Positions 1 to 8,868 are shown, counted from the stretch's first letter. The stretch: 32,881 nucleotides of DNA from an uncultured Parvimonas sp. (GCA_902470455.1 CABRGI010000001.1:1-32881); one strand, 5' to 3'. The notes: generated by a model from the letters alone, not told the origin. Translations and numbers: made by a program.

Positions 1-1
1 G

Positions 2-7
2 TATAAT
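2..7 (+). promoter_or_regulatory. possible -10 element at the window edge
   Basis: A perfect TATAAT lies about 50 bases before the first gene. Any -35 box would be outside the window, so this is only a partial promoter call. Confidence 0.35.
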
Positions 8-56
8 TAAATTGTTAGAAGATATTTTTTGTAAATTGATTTGAAGGAGGACTGTC

Positions 57-713
57 ATGAAAATAAAAAGATTAATAATATTAAGCCTTTTTTCAATATT
101 TGTCTTATGGTCTTTTAGTACAAATAAATCAATAGCTAAAGATGTTCAAAATATAACACAAGATAAAGAAAAGGATTTTTCCGAAGAAGTGGATTTTGTT
201 TCTGATGCCATTTACAAATTTTATAGAAATCAAGATTTGGGTGAAAAGAATAATTTAGAGTCCTATTTTTCAAAAGATGTCCTAAAACTTATGAATTATA
301 AAATTAAGTATAGTAATTTAAAGAATAAAGAATTGAATAATTATTACTATAGATATGAAGTTACGGTAAAACCTGTAGATGTTGAAAATTGGAAGCGAGA
401 CGGAAATTCTTTTAACTTTAAGTTACAGGTTATAACAGAATTTTCTTATTCTAAATCTGGTGAAGTTAGTGGTAATTCTTTAGTTTTAGAATTTACTGTT
501 TTTAAAGATAAAGAAGGTAATTTAAAGATCACAAGATGTTATCAAAGTGTTCATTCCGAAGTTGATGAAGCAAAATTTTATGATATGCTTTCTAAAAATG
601 AAGATGTAGATAAATGGTTAAATGAAAATTTTGAAGAATCAAAGAAAGATTTGAAAAAATCAAAGAGTTATTTGGGATTAGACTTTTATAGAATTATGGC
701 TGTTTTTGATTAA
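57..713 (+). CDS. secreted protein of unknown function
   Basis: I do not recognise this 218-residue protein. The ATG is set by an AAGGAGG site at 44-50. The N-terminus is a typical Sec signal peptide: KIKR, then a hydrophobic stretch at about residues 6-20, then a likely cleavage site after SIA near residue 27. There is no lipobox cysteine, so it should be released or held at the cell surface without a lipid. The mature part is charged and lysine-rich, with alternating beta-like segments (about 100-160) that resemble small NTF2-like or DUF4829-type extracytoplasmic domains; this is only a resemblance. It stands alone, followed by a strong terminator. Confidence 0.8.
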   Translation: MKIKRLIILSLFSIFVLWSFSTNKSIAKDVQNITQDKEKDFSEEVDFVSDAIYKFYRNQDLGEKNNLESYFSKDVLKLMNYKIKYSNLKNKELNNYYYRYEVTVKPVDVENWKRDGNSFNFKLQVITEFSYSKSGEVSGNSLVLEFTVFKDKEGNLKITRCYQSVHSEVDEAKFYDMLSKNEDVDKWLNENFEESKKDLKKSKSYLGLDFYRIMAVFD

Positions 714-746
714 TAAAATTTTAAGCTAAATTTAAGATATTTATAT

Positions 747-793
747 TAAAATCGAGATTAAGATGATTCATTATCATTTTATCTCGATTTTTT
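747..793 (+). terminator. rho-independent terminator
   Basis: A long hairpin whose outer arms are AAATCGAGAT and ATCTCGATTT, with an inner stem of about nine pairs, is followed by a T run. It ends the transcript of the secreted protein. Confidence 0.75.
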
Positions 794-821
794 GATAATG
801 TAATTAATATTTTTTATTAAT

Positions 822-853
822 TTGATGAAAAAATTTTTAAAATATGGTAGAAT
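822..853 (+). promoter_or_regulatory. probable pepF promoter
   Basis: An extended -10 (TGG-TAGAAT, 845-853) lies 36 bases before the pepF start. The upstream TTGATG at 822-827 is spaced 20 bases away, longer than ideal, so the extended -10 probably carries most of the activity. Confidence 0.45.
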
Positions 854-889
854 AGATATTGTGGAAGAAAACATTTTTGGAGGTATGAA

Positions 890-2683
890 ATGAAAAGAAA
901 TGAAGTAGATAAAAATTTAACTTGGGATTTGACTGATCTTTTTAAAACAGAGGAAGATTATAAAAAAGCCCTTAAAGAAATAGTAGATAAAACAGATGAA
1001 CTGGTAAAAATTTATGAAGGAAAACTTGATTGCTACTGTACTATAAATAGCTGTTTGGAAGATTTAAAACCTATTTATGTATTGATTGATTTAACTGCTA
1101 ACTATGCAAGTTTAGACTATGAAACAGATTTAGGTGGTAAAGAACAGTTTGAAAGGATTGTAGATTTTGAAAATACCATTGCTCCAGTTTATGCAAAACT
1201 TAGTTTTGTAGAAACTGAAATTTTAGCAAATGATAAGAGAATTATAGAAAAAGCTATGAAAGAAAGCTCTGAAAACAGAAGATTTTTAGAAAAACTTTTA
1301 GATAGAAAAGATCATACTCTATCAAAAGAAGTTGAAAGTACACTTTCAGCTCTATCTGGAAGTTTTGAAACTCCTTATAGAGTATATAACCAATCAACGA
1401 TGCAAGATTTATCTTTTGAAGACGTTGAAGTAAATGGTGTAAAAACACCAATGACTTACAATGTTTTTGAAGGAAGCTTTGAATTTGATTCAAATACAGA
1501 ATTTAGAAGGGATGCTTTTAAAAAATTCTATAAAACTTTAGAAAAATATGAAAATACTTTTGCAAGCACATATTATAGTAATGTTCAACATGATAAGGCA
1601 ATGTCTAAAGTAAGAAAATACGATAGTGTTTTTGATTACTTACTAGCTTCACAAGAAGTTACAAGAGAAATGTATAATAGACAATGTGATGTTATTATGG
1701 AAAAACTTGCACCTCATATTAGAAAATATGCAAGACTATTAAAGAGAGTAAATAAATTGGACAAGATGACTTTTTCTGATATGAAGATGCCTTTAGATTC
1801 AGAATTCCAAAAAGTTTACAGCATTGACGAATGTAAAAATATGGTTATTGAAGGTTTATCTGTTTTAGGAAATGACTATAAAGAATATTTGGAAAGAGCA
1901 TTCGACAATAGATATATTGACTATGTTGATAATGAAGGAAAGACTTCAGGAGCTTTCTGTGCAAGTCCATACAAAGTTCATCCTTATGTACTTTTAACTT
2001 GGTCAGGAAATATGTCCGACATTCTTACAGTTGCTCACGAGCTTGGTCATGGTGGACATTTCTCACTTACTCATCAAAATCAGAATATTTTAAATGTTGA
2101 CTGTTCAACATATTTCGTTGAAGCACCATCAACAACAAATGAATTGATTATGGCTCATTATTTACTTGAAAATGTAAAGACTGATAGAGAAAGAAGATGG
2201 ATTCTATCTGAAATAATTTCAAAAACATATTATCATAATTTTGTAACACATTTCTTGGAAGCTTACTATCAAAGAGAAGTTTATAAGATTATAGATAATG
2301 GGGGAGCTGTTGACGCTGAAACTTTAAATACAATCTTTAAAGAAACTATGGAAAAATTCTTCGGTGAAGATGTTGAACTTGTAGATGGAGTTGAAAGAAC
2401 TTGGATGAGACAACCTCATTACTACATGGGACTTTATTCATATACTTACAGTGCAGGTTTAACAATCGGAACACAAATGTGTCTAAACATTCTAAAAGAT
2501 AATTCAAAGGCAGCACAATGGATTGAAGTTCTTAAATCAGGTGGAAGCAAAAATCCTATAAATCTTGCAAAAATGGCAGATGTTGATGTTACGACTGATG
2601 CACCGCTTCTTAATACAATTGAGTATATCGGAAGTCTAATTGACGAAATGGAAAAATTGACTGATAAAATAGAACAAGAATAA
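890..2683 (+). CDS. pepF: oligoendopeptidase F (M3B zinc metallopeptidase)
   Basis: A cytoplasmic zinc peptidase that cuts short peptides. The 597-residue length is normal for PepF. The zinc-binding HELGH motif is at residues 383-387, and the downstream glutamate ligand is E411 in the FVEAPSTTNE segment, matching the EVASTTNE box of the family. The C-terminal HYYMGLYSYTYSAG region is the usual PepF substrate-side segment. The ATG at 890 follows GGAGG at 879-883. It is a single-gene unit with its own extended -10 promoter and a terminator right after the stop. Family knowledge supports peptide recycling for this peptide-fermenting type of cell; that role is inferred. Confidence 0.96.
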   Translation: MKRNEVDKNLTWDLTDLFKTEEDYKKALKEIVDKTDELVKIYEGKLDCYCTINSCLEDLKPIYVLIDLTANYASLDYETDLGGKEQFERIVDFENTIAPVYAKLSFVETEILANDKRIIEKAMKESSENRRFLEKLLDRKDHTLSKEVESTLSALSGSFETPYRVYNQSTMQDLSFEDVEVNGVKTPMTYNVFEGSFEFDSNTEFRRDAFKKFYKTLEKYENTFASTYYSNVQHDKAMSKVRKYDSVFDYLLASQEVTREMYNRQCDVIMEKLAPHIRKYARLLKRVNKLDKMTFSDMKMPLDSEFQKVYSIDECKNMVIEGLSVLGNDYKEYLERAFDNRYIDYVDNEGKTSGAFCASPYKVHPYVLLTWSGNMSDILTVAHELGHGGHFSLTHQNQNILNVDCSTYFVEAPSTTNELIMAHYLLENVKTDRERRWILSEIISKTYYHNFVTHFLEAYYQREVYKIIDNGGAVDAETLNTIFKETMEKFFGEDVELVDGVERTWMRQPHYYMGLYSYTYSAGLTIGTQMCLNILKDNSKAAQWIEVLKSGGSKNPINLAKMADVDVTTDAPLLNTIEYIGSLIDEMEKLTDKIEQE

Positions 2684-2688
2684 TTTAC

Positions 2689-2720
2689 AAAAGATACTGA
2701 TTTTATTCAGTATCTTTTTT
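2689..2720 (+). terminator. pepF terminator
   Basis: Hairpin AAGATACTGA / TCAGTATCTT with a short loop, followed by seven T residues. Confidence 0.85.
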
Positions 2721-2724
2721 TGCA

Positions 2725-2750
2725 CAAAAATAGGAGCTTAAAGCTCCTTA
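2725..2750 (-). terminator. azlCD operon terminator
   Basis: Hairpin AGGAGC / GCTCCT. Read leftward it is followed by TATTTTTG. It sits just beyond the azlD stop and is convergent with the pepF terminator. Confidence 0.65.
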
Positions 2751-2755
2751 AATAC

Positions 2756-3073
2756 TTATATAAGAAAATTCATATATAAAAATGTTGTAAGTATTGATGC
2801 AAAAACAGTAAGTACCATATTTCTAGTTATATACGAAACTACTGAAGCAACAGCGATTGTAACTGTAAACATTAATTTATTAGCTGACTCTGCAACTAGG
2901 ACCTCTCTTAAAATCAGTACAGACATTGAAGTATAGGGTACAATTTTGAAAAAAGTCATTAATTTTCTATTAAAAGTTTTTCCTTTAAGAAAGAATAATG
3001 GAAGAACTTTTGGGATTATTGTTACAGCAGCGGCAATTAATGTACCGACTATATAATAGTAATATTTGTCCAT
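2756..3073 (-). CDS. azlD: AzlD-family branched-chain amino acid transport subunit
   Basis: A 105-residue integral membrane protein with about four hydrophobic segments, matching AzlD in size and pattern (IIPKVLPLFFLKGKTF near residue 19, then TSMSVLILREVL). With AzlC it forms an exporter of branched-chain amino acids. It follows azlC by 20 bases and must be co-translated from the same message. The only ribosome site (AAGGAG) is about 15 bases from the ATG, and an in-frame stop just upstream rules out a longer protein, so initiation may be weak or coupled. Confidence 0.88.
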   Translation of the reverse strand: MDKYYYYIVGTLIAAAVTIIPKVLPLFFLKGKTFNRKLMTFFKIVPYTSMSVLILREVLVAESANKLMFTVTIAVASVVSYITRNMVLTVFASILTTFLYMNFLI

Positions 3074-3093
3074 AATTTCTTATTATTCTCTCC

Positions 3094-3810
3094 TTATTCT
3101 TTTATTTCTTCTTTATCTTCTAAAGTTTCATCGCCAATTAAAAATATTCCTACTATTGAAGATAGTATTATTGAAAAAACTATATCCCAACCTAGAGGGA
3201 ACATTTTTGTATAATAGATAATAGCATATATTATTGCTGTAACTATGACAATTCTTATAGTTATAAAATGTTTTTTTACATTTGGAACAAGTAATGCTAC
3301 GAAAAGTCCAAGAAGACCAACACTGAAGGCAACTTTTATATTTTGTGGTAAAAAATCTCCCACAAAGTAACCTACTATTGTAAAAATTCCCCAAATAAAA
3401 TAAGGTGGAATTTGAACACCAAGTGTAAAAGGTGTGTTTACTTTTTCTTTGTTAAATGAAAGAATAGAAAAACTTTCATCTGTTAATAACCATCCTACAA
3501 TAGGGAATGCCTTATGATTTACTTTATCTACTGTCGCTCCAAGAGTAGCAGACATAAGGAATAGTCTTGTGTTTAATAAAAATACGGAAACTGCAATTCC
3601 AAAAAGTGGAACACCTGAAGTTAAAAAACCTACCAACATAAATTGTGCAGCTCCTGAATATAAAACAAAAGAACTCAAAAAAGCATGTAACAAACCTAGC
3701 GAATTAGTATTACACAGAATACCTAAAGTAATCGCTGACGGAATATAACCTATCCATATAGGAATTGAATGTCGAACACCTGAAATAAAATTGTTCTTTG
3801 TCGATTTCAT
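3094..3810 (-). CDS. azlC: AzlC-family branched-chain amino acid exporter, large subunit
   Basis: The permease partner of AzlD, about 238 residues with many membrane spans. Family marks include GVRHSIPIWIGYIPSAITLG at the N-terminus and the WLLTDESFS segment in the middle. An ATG at 3828 is open in frame, but GGGGGAG lies between it and the ATG at 3810, so I choose 3810. The stop of recR lies 24 bases upstream, placing azlCD as the distal part of the ybaB-recR transcript. Loss or gain of this pair changes leucine, isoleucine and valine export in other Firmicutes (family knowledge). Confidence 0.92.
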   Translation of the reverse strand: MKSTKNNFISGVRHSIPIWIGYIPSAITLGILCNTNSLGLLHAFLSSFVLYSGAAQFMLVGFLTSGVPLFGIAVSVFLLNTRLFLMSATLGATVDKVNHKAFPIVGWLLTDESFSILSFNKEKVNTPFTLGVQIPPYFIWGIFTIVGYFVGDFLPQNIKVAFSVGLLGLFVALLVPNVKKHFITIRIVIVTAIIYAIIYYTKMFPLGWDIVFSIILSSIVGIFLIGDETLEDKEEIKE

Positions 3811-3834
3811 ATTTCTCCCCCAAAACATTAGATT

Positions 3835-4443
3835 CTAATATTCTATCTCTCTTCTATCTTCTAATGCCTTTAAAAATGTTAATTCATCATAATTATCTAT
3901 GCTTCTGCCTATTGGAATTCCATTTGCAATCTTTGAAATTTTTAGGTTTTTGAATTTTTTTAGTAAATCGACAATATAGAGCTCAGTTAATTCACCGTCA
4001 ATTGTTTGACTAATAGCAAAAATAACTTCCTTTACATTATTTTTTTCAATTCTATCTAAAAGTGAATCTACATTTAAGTCATCTAAAGTTATTCCTTCTC
4101 TAGGAGTAACAAGACCGTTTAAAATATGATAAGTTCCTTTATAAACTTTAGTTTTTTCAAGGCTTATTACACCTTGCATATCTTCAACAATAGTTATAAT
4201 TGACTTATCTCTCTTTTCGTCAGCACAAATATTACAGATTTCATCTTCTGTTAAATTTCCACAAATTTTACAATGATGAGTATTCTTTTTCATATTTATA
4301 AGACTTTTTGCAAATTCGATAGTAAAATCATCATCCATTTCTAAAATTTTCAAAGCCATTTTAGTTGCAGATTTTCTTCCAATAGATGGAAGTTTTGATA
4401 AATAGTGAATAACTTCATCTATAGATTTAGTATAATTGTTCAT
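3835..4443 (-). CDS. recR: recombination mediator protein RecR
   Basis: A DNA repair protein that works with RecO and RecF to load RecA at gaps. The 202 residues are in the family order: helix-hairpin-helix with LPSIGRKSATKMA (about 19-31), a C4 zinc finger (C58, C61, C70, C73), then a Toprim domain starting at IVEDMQG and including the HILNG segment. It starts two bases after the ybaB stop, so the two are translationally coupled. This ybaB-recR order is conserved across Firmicutes, usually directly behind dnaX. Confidence 0.97.
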   Translation of the reverse strand: MNNYTKSIDEVIHYLSKLPSIGRKSATKMALKILEMDDDFTIEFAKSLINMKKNTHHCKICGNLTEDEICNICADEKRDKSIITIVEDMQGVISLEKTKVYKGTYHILNGLVTPREGITLDDLNVDSLLDRIEKNNVKEVIFAISQTIDGELTELYIVDLLKKFKNLKISKIANGIPIGRSIDNYDELTFLKALEDRREIEY

Positions 4444-4445
4444 TT

Positions 4446-4787
4446 TTATAGTCCCGGAATATTAATTCCACCTGTTATTTTATTAATTTCTGAATCATGT
4501 TTTTCTTGAGCTTTCCTATTAGCTTCATTTATAGCTGTTATTATTAAATCTTGTAACATTTCTATATCATCAGGATCAACTACTTCCGGATCAAGTTTAA
4601 TGCTTAAAACTTCCTTTTTCCCATTAACTGTTACTTCAACTGCTCCACCACCTGAAGTTGCGGAAACTTCTTCTTCATCTAAAAGTTTTTGTGTATTTTC
4701 AAGTTCTCTTTGCATTTTTTGCATTTGTTTCATCATATTACCCATATTCATACCACCGCCGAATTTAGGGAAACCGCCTTTAGCCAT
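4446..4787 (-). CDS. ybaB: YbaB/EbfC family nucleoid-associated protein
   Basis: A small (113-residue) DNA-binding protein that forms dimers shaped like tweezers. The N-terminus is glycine- and methionine-rich (GGFPKFGGGMNMGNMMKQMQ), followed by a helical arm and the conserved core with VEVTVNGKKEVLSIKLDPEV. AGGAGG lies six bases before the ATG. It is first in a transcript with recR and azlCD, from a promoter at 4889-4917. In most relatives it follows dnaX directly; here a serpin gene lies between. Confidence 0.95.
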   Translation of the reverse strand: MAKGGFPKFGGGMNMGNMMKQMQKMQRELENTQKLLDEEEVSATSGGGAVEVTVNGKKEVLSIKLDPEVVDPDDIEMLQDLIITAINEANRKAQEKHDSEINKITGGINIPGL

Positions 4788-4888
4788 AATTACCTCCTAA
4801 AATATAAATTTTATTTATTTAATTTCAAATTTACTTTTAGTAAATTCTTTGTTAATCAAATAACATAAAACTTCAAAAATTATACTTT

Positions 4889-4917
4889 ATAATAGCATTT
4901 TTTTTATTATAAATCAA
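4889..4917 (-). promoter_or_regulatory. promoter of ybaB-recR-azlCD
   Basis: Read leftward: TTGATT, 17-base spacer, TATTAT. It lies about 100 bases before the ybaB start and after the serpin terminator, so it can drive ybaB independently of dnaX. Confidence 0.55.
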
Positions 4918-4962
4918 TAATTTACAATAACAAGATAAAGTAAATTCAATAAAGTAAGAAAA

Positions 4963-4999
4963 AAAGACAATATCGGATTCGCTCCGATACTGTCTTTAA
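4963..4999 (-). terminator. serpin gene terminator
   Basis: A 14-pair hairpin (AAAGACARTATCGGA-type arms around TTCGC) followed leftward by TTTTTTTC. It closes the serpin unit and isolates ybaB from dnaX transcription. Confidence 0.8.
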
Positions 5000-5001
5000 A
5001 T

Positions 5002-6159
5002 TTATTTTTTACTTGGATCTGCAATATAAGCTGAAAAAGTTATCAATTTAGTCTTGCTATTTTCATCATAATCTTCAATGAATATATAGAAAGGTCTATC
5101 CATTTTAATATCAATATTTTTGTTTTTTACAGGCATACTTGTTTCTTTAACATCTACTTTTGTTACTGCTTTTGCTTTGGCACCTTTTTCATCAATTTTT
5201 AATATAGCGTTTTGTTTTGCCTTACTAACCTTAACATTCATATCAGGCAATAATTTTTCTATTTTGAATTCATTTAGCAATTTGCCAAGTCCAATCTTTG
5301 GAAATAGATTCATAAAATCAACCTGTGATTTAATATCTATTTTTGGCAAATAGAAATTTACTTCATATCTTTCCTTACTTTCTTTAAAAGTATTTATAAG
5401 ATCATTTAATTGTTCTGCAGAAAAATTATGTTCTTCTTTAGGCTTTATAAAATAAATATTTGAATCATTTGACCTAATAGAAAATATTTCCATTACATCA
5501 TTAGATATAGCTGTTACATTTTCAAAATGATTATACATTGTATCAACTTGTATTTTTGTGCCGTCAGATTTTGTAAAATCTCTTTTTTCAGTCTTTTTTT
5601 CGTCAAATGGTTGTTTCCATTTTACCTCGTAATTAATTGTGTCGATAAAACTGGCTACAACATCATCAGATATTTTTTCTTTATCCAAAATTTCATCTAA
5701 GTTGGATTTTTGGAATTTTTGATAGGCTTTTGTTCCTTCTGTTGCTGATTTAACTGTTTTAATATTGTCATAATTAAGATTTTTAGTTTCACCTTTGATG
5801 TTTTGTAAGTTTATTAAAATCAAATTTGCCAACTTAGTATTTTTAAATTTTAAATTTTGAAGATGAGCTTTATCATAAACTTCAAAAAGTGGTAAGTCTT
5901 TTCTATCGTCTGTACAAAGAGATATTAAATCTAAACATCTTTGTATTGAAATAGGGGATAGAACTAAATTATCGTCAGTTTTTTTGTTTTTTAATAAAGC
6001 TGTAAAAATATCCATATTTACTTTATTTGTCTGCTTTGTCTGTGATGCATCAAATACCATATTTTCTCTGTTTTCAGGAAATAATTTCTCCGCCTTAGTG
6101 CAAGATACTAAAGAAATTGAAATGAACATCAAAAAAATTGTTTTTAATAGTTTTTTCAT
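5002..6159 (-). CDS. serpin-family lipoprotein (protease inhibitor)
   Basis: A serpin of about 385 residues. Start: an in-frame ATG exists at 6204, but GGAGGT precedes the ATG at 6159, giving MKKLLKT and a lipobox LVSC with C20, so the mature protein should be lipid-anchored outside the membrane. Serpin marks are the hinge region DEKGAKAKAVT (about 323-333), the reactive loop around KVDVKETSMP, and the C-terminal signature DRPFYIFIED followed by FSAYIADP. The hinge has G at P15 and small residues mixed with lysines, so inhibitory action is plausible but not certain. Serpins trap serine or cysteine proteases; the target here, perhaps host or competitor proteases, is inference. The gene has its own promoter and terminator between dnaX and ybaB. 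Confidence 0.88.
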   Translation of the reverse strand: MKKLLKTIFLMFISISLVSCTKAEKLFPENRENMVFDASQTKQTNKVNMDIFTALLKNKKTDDNLVLSPISIQRCLDLISLCTDDRKDLPLFEVYDKAHLQNLKFKNTKLANLILINLQNIKGETKNLNYDNIKTVKSATEGTKAYQKFQKSNLDEILDKEKISDDVVASFIDTINYEVKWKQPFDEKKTEKRDFTKSDGTKIQVDTMYNHFENVTAISNDVMEIFSIRSNDSNIYFIKPKEEHNFSAEQLNDLINTFKESKERYEVNFYLPKIDIKSQVDFMNLFPKIGLGKLLNEFKIEKLLPDMNVKVSKAKQNAILKIDEKGAKAKAVTKVDVKETSMPVKNKNIDIKMDRPFYIFIEDYDENSKTKLITFSAYIADPSKK

Positions 6160-6184
6160 AGCATACCTCCATTCTAGACAATAT

Positions 6185-6213
6185 AATATACTAAAAATCA
6201 ACAACAGTCTGAA
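6185..6213 (-). promoter_or_regulatory. possible serpin promoter
   Basis: Read leftward: TTCAGA, 17-base spacer, TATATT, starting one base beyond the dnaX stop and ending 25 bases before the serpin ATG. The -35 matches four of six consensus bases. Confidence 0.4.
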
Positions 6214-7848
6214 CTAATCTATAAAATTTGCATAAACAGTCAAAGAATTTTTAACCGGCATATTAACCTTTGTAAAAAATTCATTTAAAACAACAGTTTC
6301 CTTTAAAATGAAAGAATTATTTTCATCTAATTTATAGCTTCCAAACTTAAATAAATATTCTTTACAATCAATATGTAAGAAATTTTCATTTTGGAAATAG
6401 TAAATTTCTTTTACACTCTCATCGAAAAGTTTTGAAACAGTTTTTTTGAAGATAGTTTCTTTTAAAATATCCTTAAAAGGAGTTAAATCAATTTTTTCAT
6501 AAATAGTTTCATTTTCTTCTTTGGATGAATTTTCGTTTTCAATATTTTCAATATTTTCTATATTTTCATCATTATCTATATCTTCTGATTCTATTGGATT
6601 TTCAATATATTTATAATGTTCTAAATCTTCTGTATTTTGAACAGCTTCAACAACTTCTTCCTCAACTTCTTTTGTAGAATCAACTTTTTCTACAATATCA
6701 ACTTTTAAATTTCCACTTTTAATGATTTTTTCAAGAGTTTCAATTCTCTTTTCCATTTCCGACTTTTCTTTTTTAAATGAACAGATTTTTATAATTAAAA
6801 GTTCAGCTAAAGCATTTTGCATATCACTTTTTTTCATCTTATCTTCAACATCTAAAAGATTTTCTAAAATGTAAATAAGCTCAGCTATTTCAAATTTATT
6901 TGAATGTTCAAAATATCTCTTATACTCAACATCATTTAGAGTCGTAAGTTCTTTTTTTACACTCTTTACTAAAATTATATTTCTGAAATGTTTTATTAAA
7001 TCAATAATTATATTATGTGGAGTCTTTCCGTTTTCAACTAAATTTCTAAAAGTTTCTATTGTCTCATTTTTTGATGAATTCAAAATTGACTTTGAAAGTT
7101 CGAACAGCATATTCAAGTTTACAAGTCCCAAACATTCATTAATATCTTCAACGGTTATTTTCTCTTTTCCCGTTGCAACTACTTGATCCAAAAGACTTAG
7201 AGCATCTCTCATTGCCCCTGAAGAAAGTTCGGAAATTAAATTAATTCCGTCTTCTTCCACTTCGACATTTAGATTATTTAAAACATAATTTATATTTTTA
7301 ACTATATCTGAATTGTTGATTCTTTTAAATTCAAATCTTTGACATCTCGAAATAATAGTATCCGGAAGTTTGTCAATTTCTGTTGTCGCAAGAATGAAAA
7401 TTAAATGCTTAGGTGGTTCTTCTAAAATTTTTAAAAGAGCATTAAAGCCTTCATTTGTAATCATATGGGCTTCGTCTATTATATAGACCTTGTATTTTAC
7501 AATTTGTGGGGGATAGATTACTTTTTCCTTTAATTCCCTTATATCATCAATACGTCTGTTACTTGCAGCATCCATTTCGACAACTTCAAGTGCCTTGTCA
7601 CTTAAAATCATTTTGCAATTTTCACATTCGTTGCAGGGATTTCCGTCAATTGGATTTAAACAATTTACTGCACGAGCGAAAATTTTGGCACAACTTGTCT
7701 TTCCTGTTCCTCTAATTCCTGAAAATAGATAGGCATGACCTAAATTTCCCGTTCTTATTTGATTTTTTAAAATTTCAACTATATGTTCTTGACCAACGAC
7801 TCTAGTAAAATCTTTTGGTCTAAATTCTCTATATATGGCTTGTTTCAA
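6214..7848 (-). CDS. dnaX: DNA polymerase III subunits gamma and tau
   Basis: The clamp-loader ATPase of the replisome, 544 residues. Walker A GIRGTGKT is at 44-51, zinc cysteines at C63, C72, C75 and C78, the DEAH box at 125-128 and the SRC sensor at 167-169. The C-terminal third is a variable glutamate- and asparagine-rich linker (about 395-470, with EN/IE repeats) plus a small terminal domain. The start codon is TTG at 7848, chosen because AGAGGTG lies just upstream and the family N-terminus (YREFRPKDF) begins right there. An extended -10 lies upstream. I saw no SRP RNA gene in front of it, although that is a common neighbour in other Firmicutes. Confidence 0.97.
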   Translation of the reverse strand: MKQAIYREFRPKDFTRVVGQEHIVEILKNQIRTGNLGHAYLFSGIRGTGKTSCAKIFARAVNCLNPIDGNPCNECENCKMILSDKALEVVEMDAASNRRIDDIRELKEKVIYPPQIVKYKVYIIDEAHMITNEGFNALLKILEEPPKHLIFILATTEIDKLPDTIISRCQRFEFKRINNSDIVKNINYVLNNLNVEVEEDGINLISELSSGAMRDALSLLDQVVATGKEKITVEDINECLGLVNLNMLFELSKSILNSSKNETIETFRNLVENGKTPHNIIIDLIKHFRNIILVKSVKKELTTLNDVEYKRYFEHSNKFEIAELIYILENLLDVEDKMKKSDMQNALAELLIIKICSFKKEKSEMEKRIETLEKIIKSGNLKVDIVEKVDSTKEVEEEVVEAVQNTEDLEHYKYIENPIESEDIDNDENIENIENIENENSSKEENETIYEKIDLTPFKDILKETIFKKTVSKLFDESVKEIYYFQNENFLHIDCKEYLFKFGSYKLDENNSFILKETVVLNEFFTKVNMPVKNSLTVYANFID

Positions 7849-7897
7849 AATTACACCTCTAATTTTTTAATTTATTTATTATATATATCTTACATAT

Positions 7898-7906
7898 ATT
7901 ATACCA
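7898..7906 (-). promoter_or_regulatory. probable dnaX extended -10 promoter
   Basis: Read leftward: TGG-TATAAT, about 50 bases before the TTG start of dnaX. The -35 region is weak, as expected for an extended -10. Confidence 0.5.
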
Positions 7907-8056
7907 TATCACAAAAATAATATCATAAATTCTTTTTGATAAATAAATACTTAAATATTTTGAAAAAAATGACATTCTATTGTGATAAATAAATATTTTT
8001 AAAATATTAACAAAATTCTTTAAATACAGAGCACTTTAAAAACACATTTATAAACA

Positions 8057-8085
8057 TTGACAATCAAACAATTTTTTTATAAAAT
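8057..8085 (+). promoter_or_regulatory. strong consensus promoter
   Basis: TTGACA, 17 bases, TAAAAT, 19 bases before the start of the YczE-like gene. This is the best sigma-A match in the window. The rest of the 255-base gap between dnaX and this gene is AT-rich and holds no other feature that I can see. Confidence 0.75.
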
Positions 8086-8103
8086 AAATCGATAGGAGAG
8101 AGA

Positions 8104-8787
8104 ATGATGAAAAAAGATAAATTATATATTAGGATTGTAATGTCTATTATTGGCATGATTATATTAGGAATAGGTGTATTCCTAACAATAAAAGTAAATT
8201 TTGGTTCAGATCCAGCAAGTACATTTCAGCTTGGTATATCAAAACAATTAGGAATAAGTTATGGACTTTCTACAGTGATTTTTAATATAGTATTTTTAAT
8301 CGCAATCTTTTGTTTTGATAAGAAATATATAAATATATCTTCAATTTTAGCTATTTTTATAATCGGTTACACTGTTGAAGGTATGAATTTAATTTTTGGT
8401 TGGATAAATTTAGGAAGTTTAAATTTAATATATAGGATAATTATATGTTTAATAGGAACTTTTATTATATCTATCGGAGTTACCGTATATATCTTTGCCG
8501 ATTTAGGTGTTGGAGCGACTGACGGAATATCAGAATTAATTAGTGACAAGACAAAATTTCATTATAGAACAGTAAGATTTGTGTCTGATTTTATCCTAGT
8601 TATTATGGGATATTCTTTAGGAAGTGTCGTTGGAATTGGAACTATTCTTATAACATTTTGCGTAGGACCTTTTATTCAACTTAACAGAAAAGCAATGGCT
8701 CCTTTGTTAGAGGAAATACTGGGCAAAGAATTGGTTGAAAGTATAAATAAAGACGAAGAAAAATTTGAAAAAGAAGTTATTGCTTAA
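8104..8787 (+). CDS. YczE/YyaS/YitT-family membrane protein
   Basis: A 227-residue polytopic membrane protein with about five or six spans (roughly residues 10-30, 50-68, 74-96, 104-128, 150-185). The NFGSDPASTFQLGISKQLGISYG segment after span 1 and the DLGVGATDGISELI repeat of it in the second half are typical of the YczE/YitT type, where two related halves each carry this loop. Substrate is unknown in the family. Two adjacent ATGs (8104 and 8107) both sit well behind GGAG at 8095-8098. Single-gene unit with a consensus promoter and its own terminator. Confidence 0.85.
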   Translation: MMKKDKLYIRIVMSIIGMIILGIGVFLTIKVNFGSDPASTFQLGISKQLGISYGLSTVIFNIVFLIAIFCFDKKYINISSILAIFIIGYTVEGMNLIFGWINLGSLNLIYRIIICLIGTFIISIGVTVYIFADLGVGATDGISELISDKTKFHYRTVRFVSDFILVIMGYSLGSVVGIGTILITFCVGPFIQLNRKAMAPLLEEILGKELVESINKDEEKFEKEVIA

Positions 8788-8810
8788 AATAGGGGAAACC
8801 CTATTTTTTT
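8786..8810 (+). terminator. terminator
   Basis: AAAATAGGG / CCCTATTTT hairpin with loop GAAA and a T run, directly at the stop of the YczE-like gene. Confidence 0.85.
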
Positions 8811-8821
8811 GTTGTAAAAAG

Positions 8822-8830
8822 TGGTATTAT
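8822..8830 (+). promoter_or_regulatory. extended -10 promoter of the M20 gene
   Basis: TGG-TATTAT, 38 bases before the ATG at 8869. It is the same TGG-TAtnAT form as at pepF, dnaX and the P-loop gene. Confidence 0.45.
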
Positions 8831-8868
8831 ATAGCTATATTAATTCAATTAAAAACAAGGAGTTTTTT

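Noticed and set aside
3128..3394. 88-codon frame within azlC
   Set aside because: Same-strand shadow of the azlC membrane protein, with no ribosome site.
7849..8103. SRP RNA or tRNA upstream of dnaX
   Set aside because: The gap is almost entirely A and T, with no GC-rich stems able to form either RNA.
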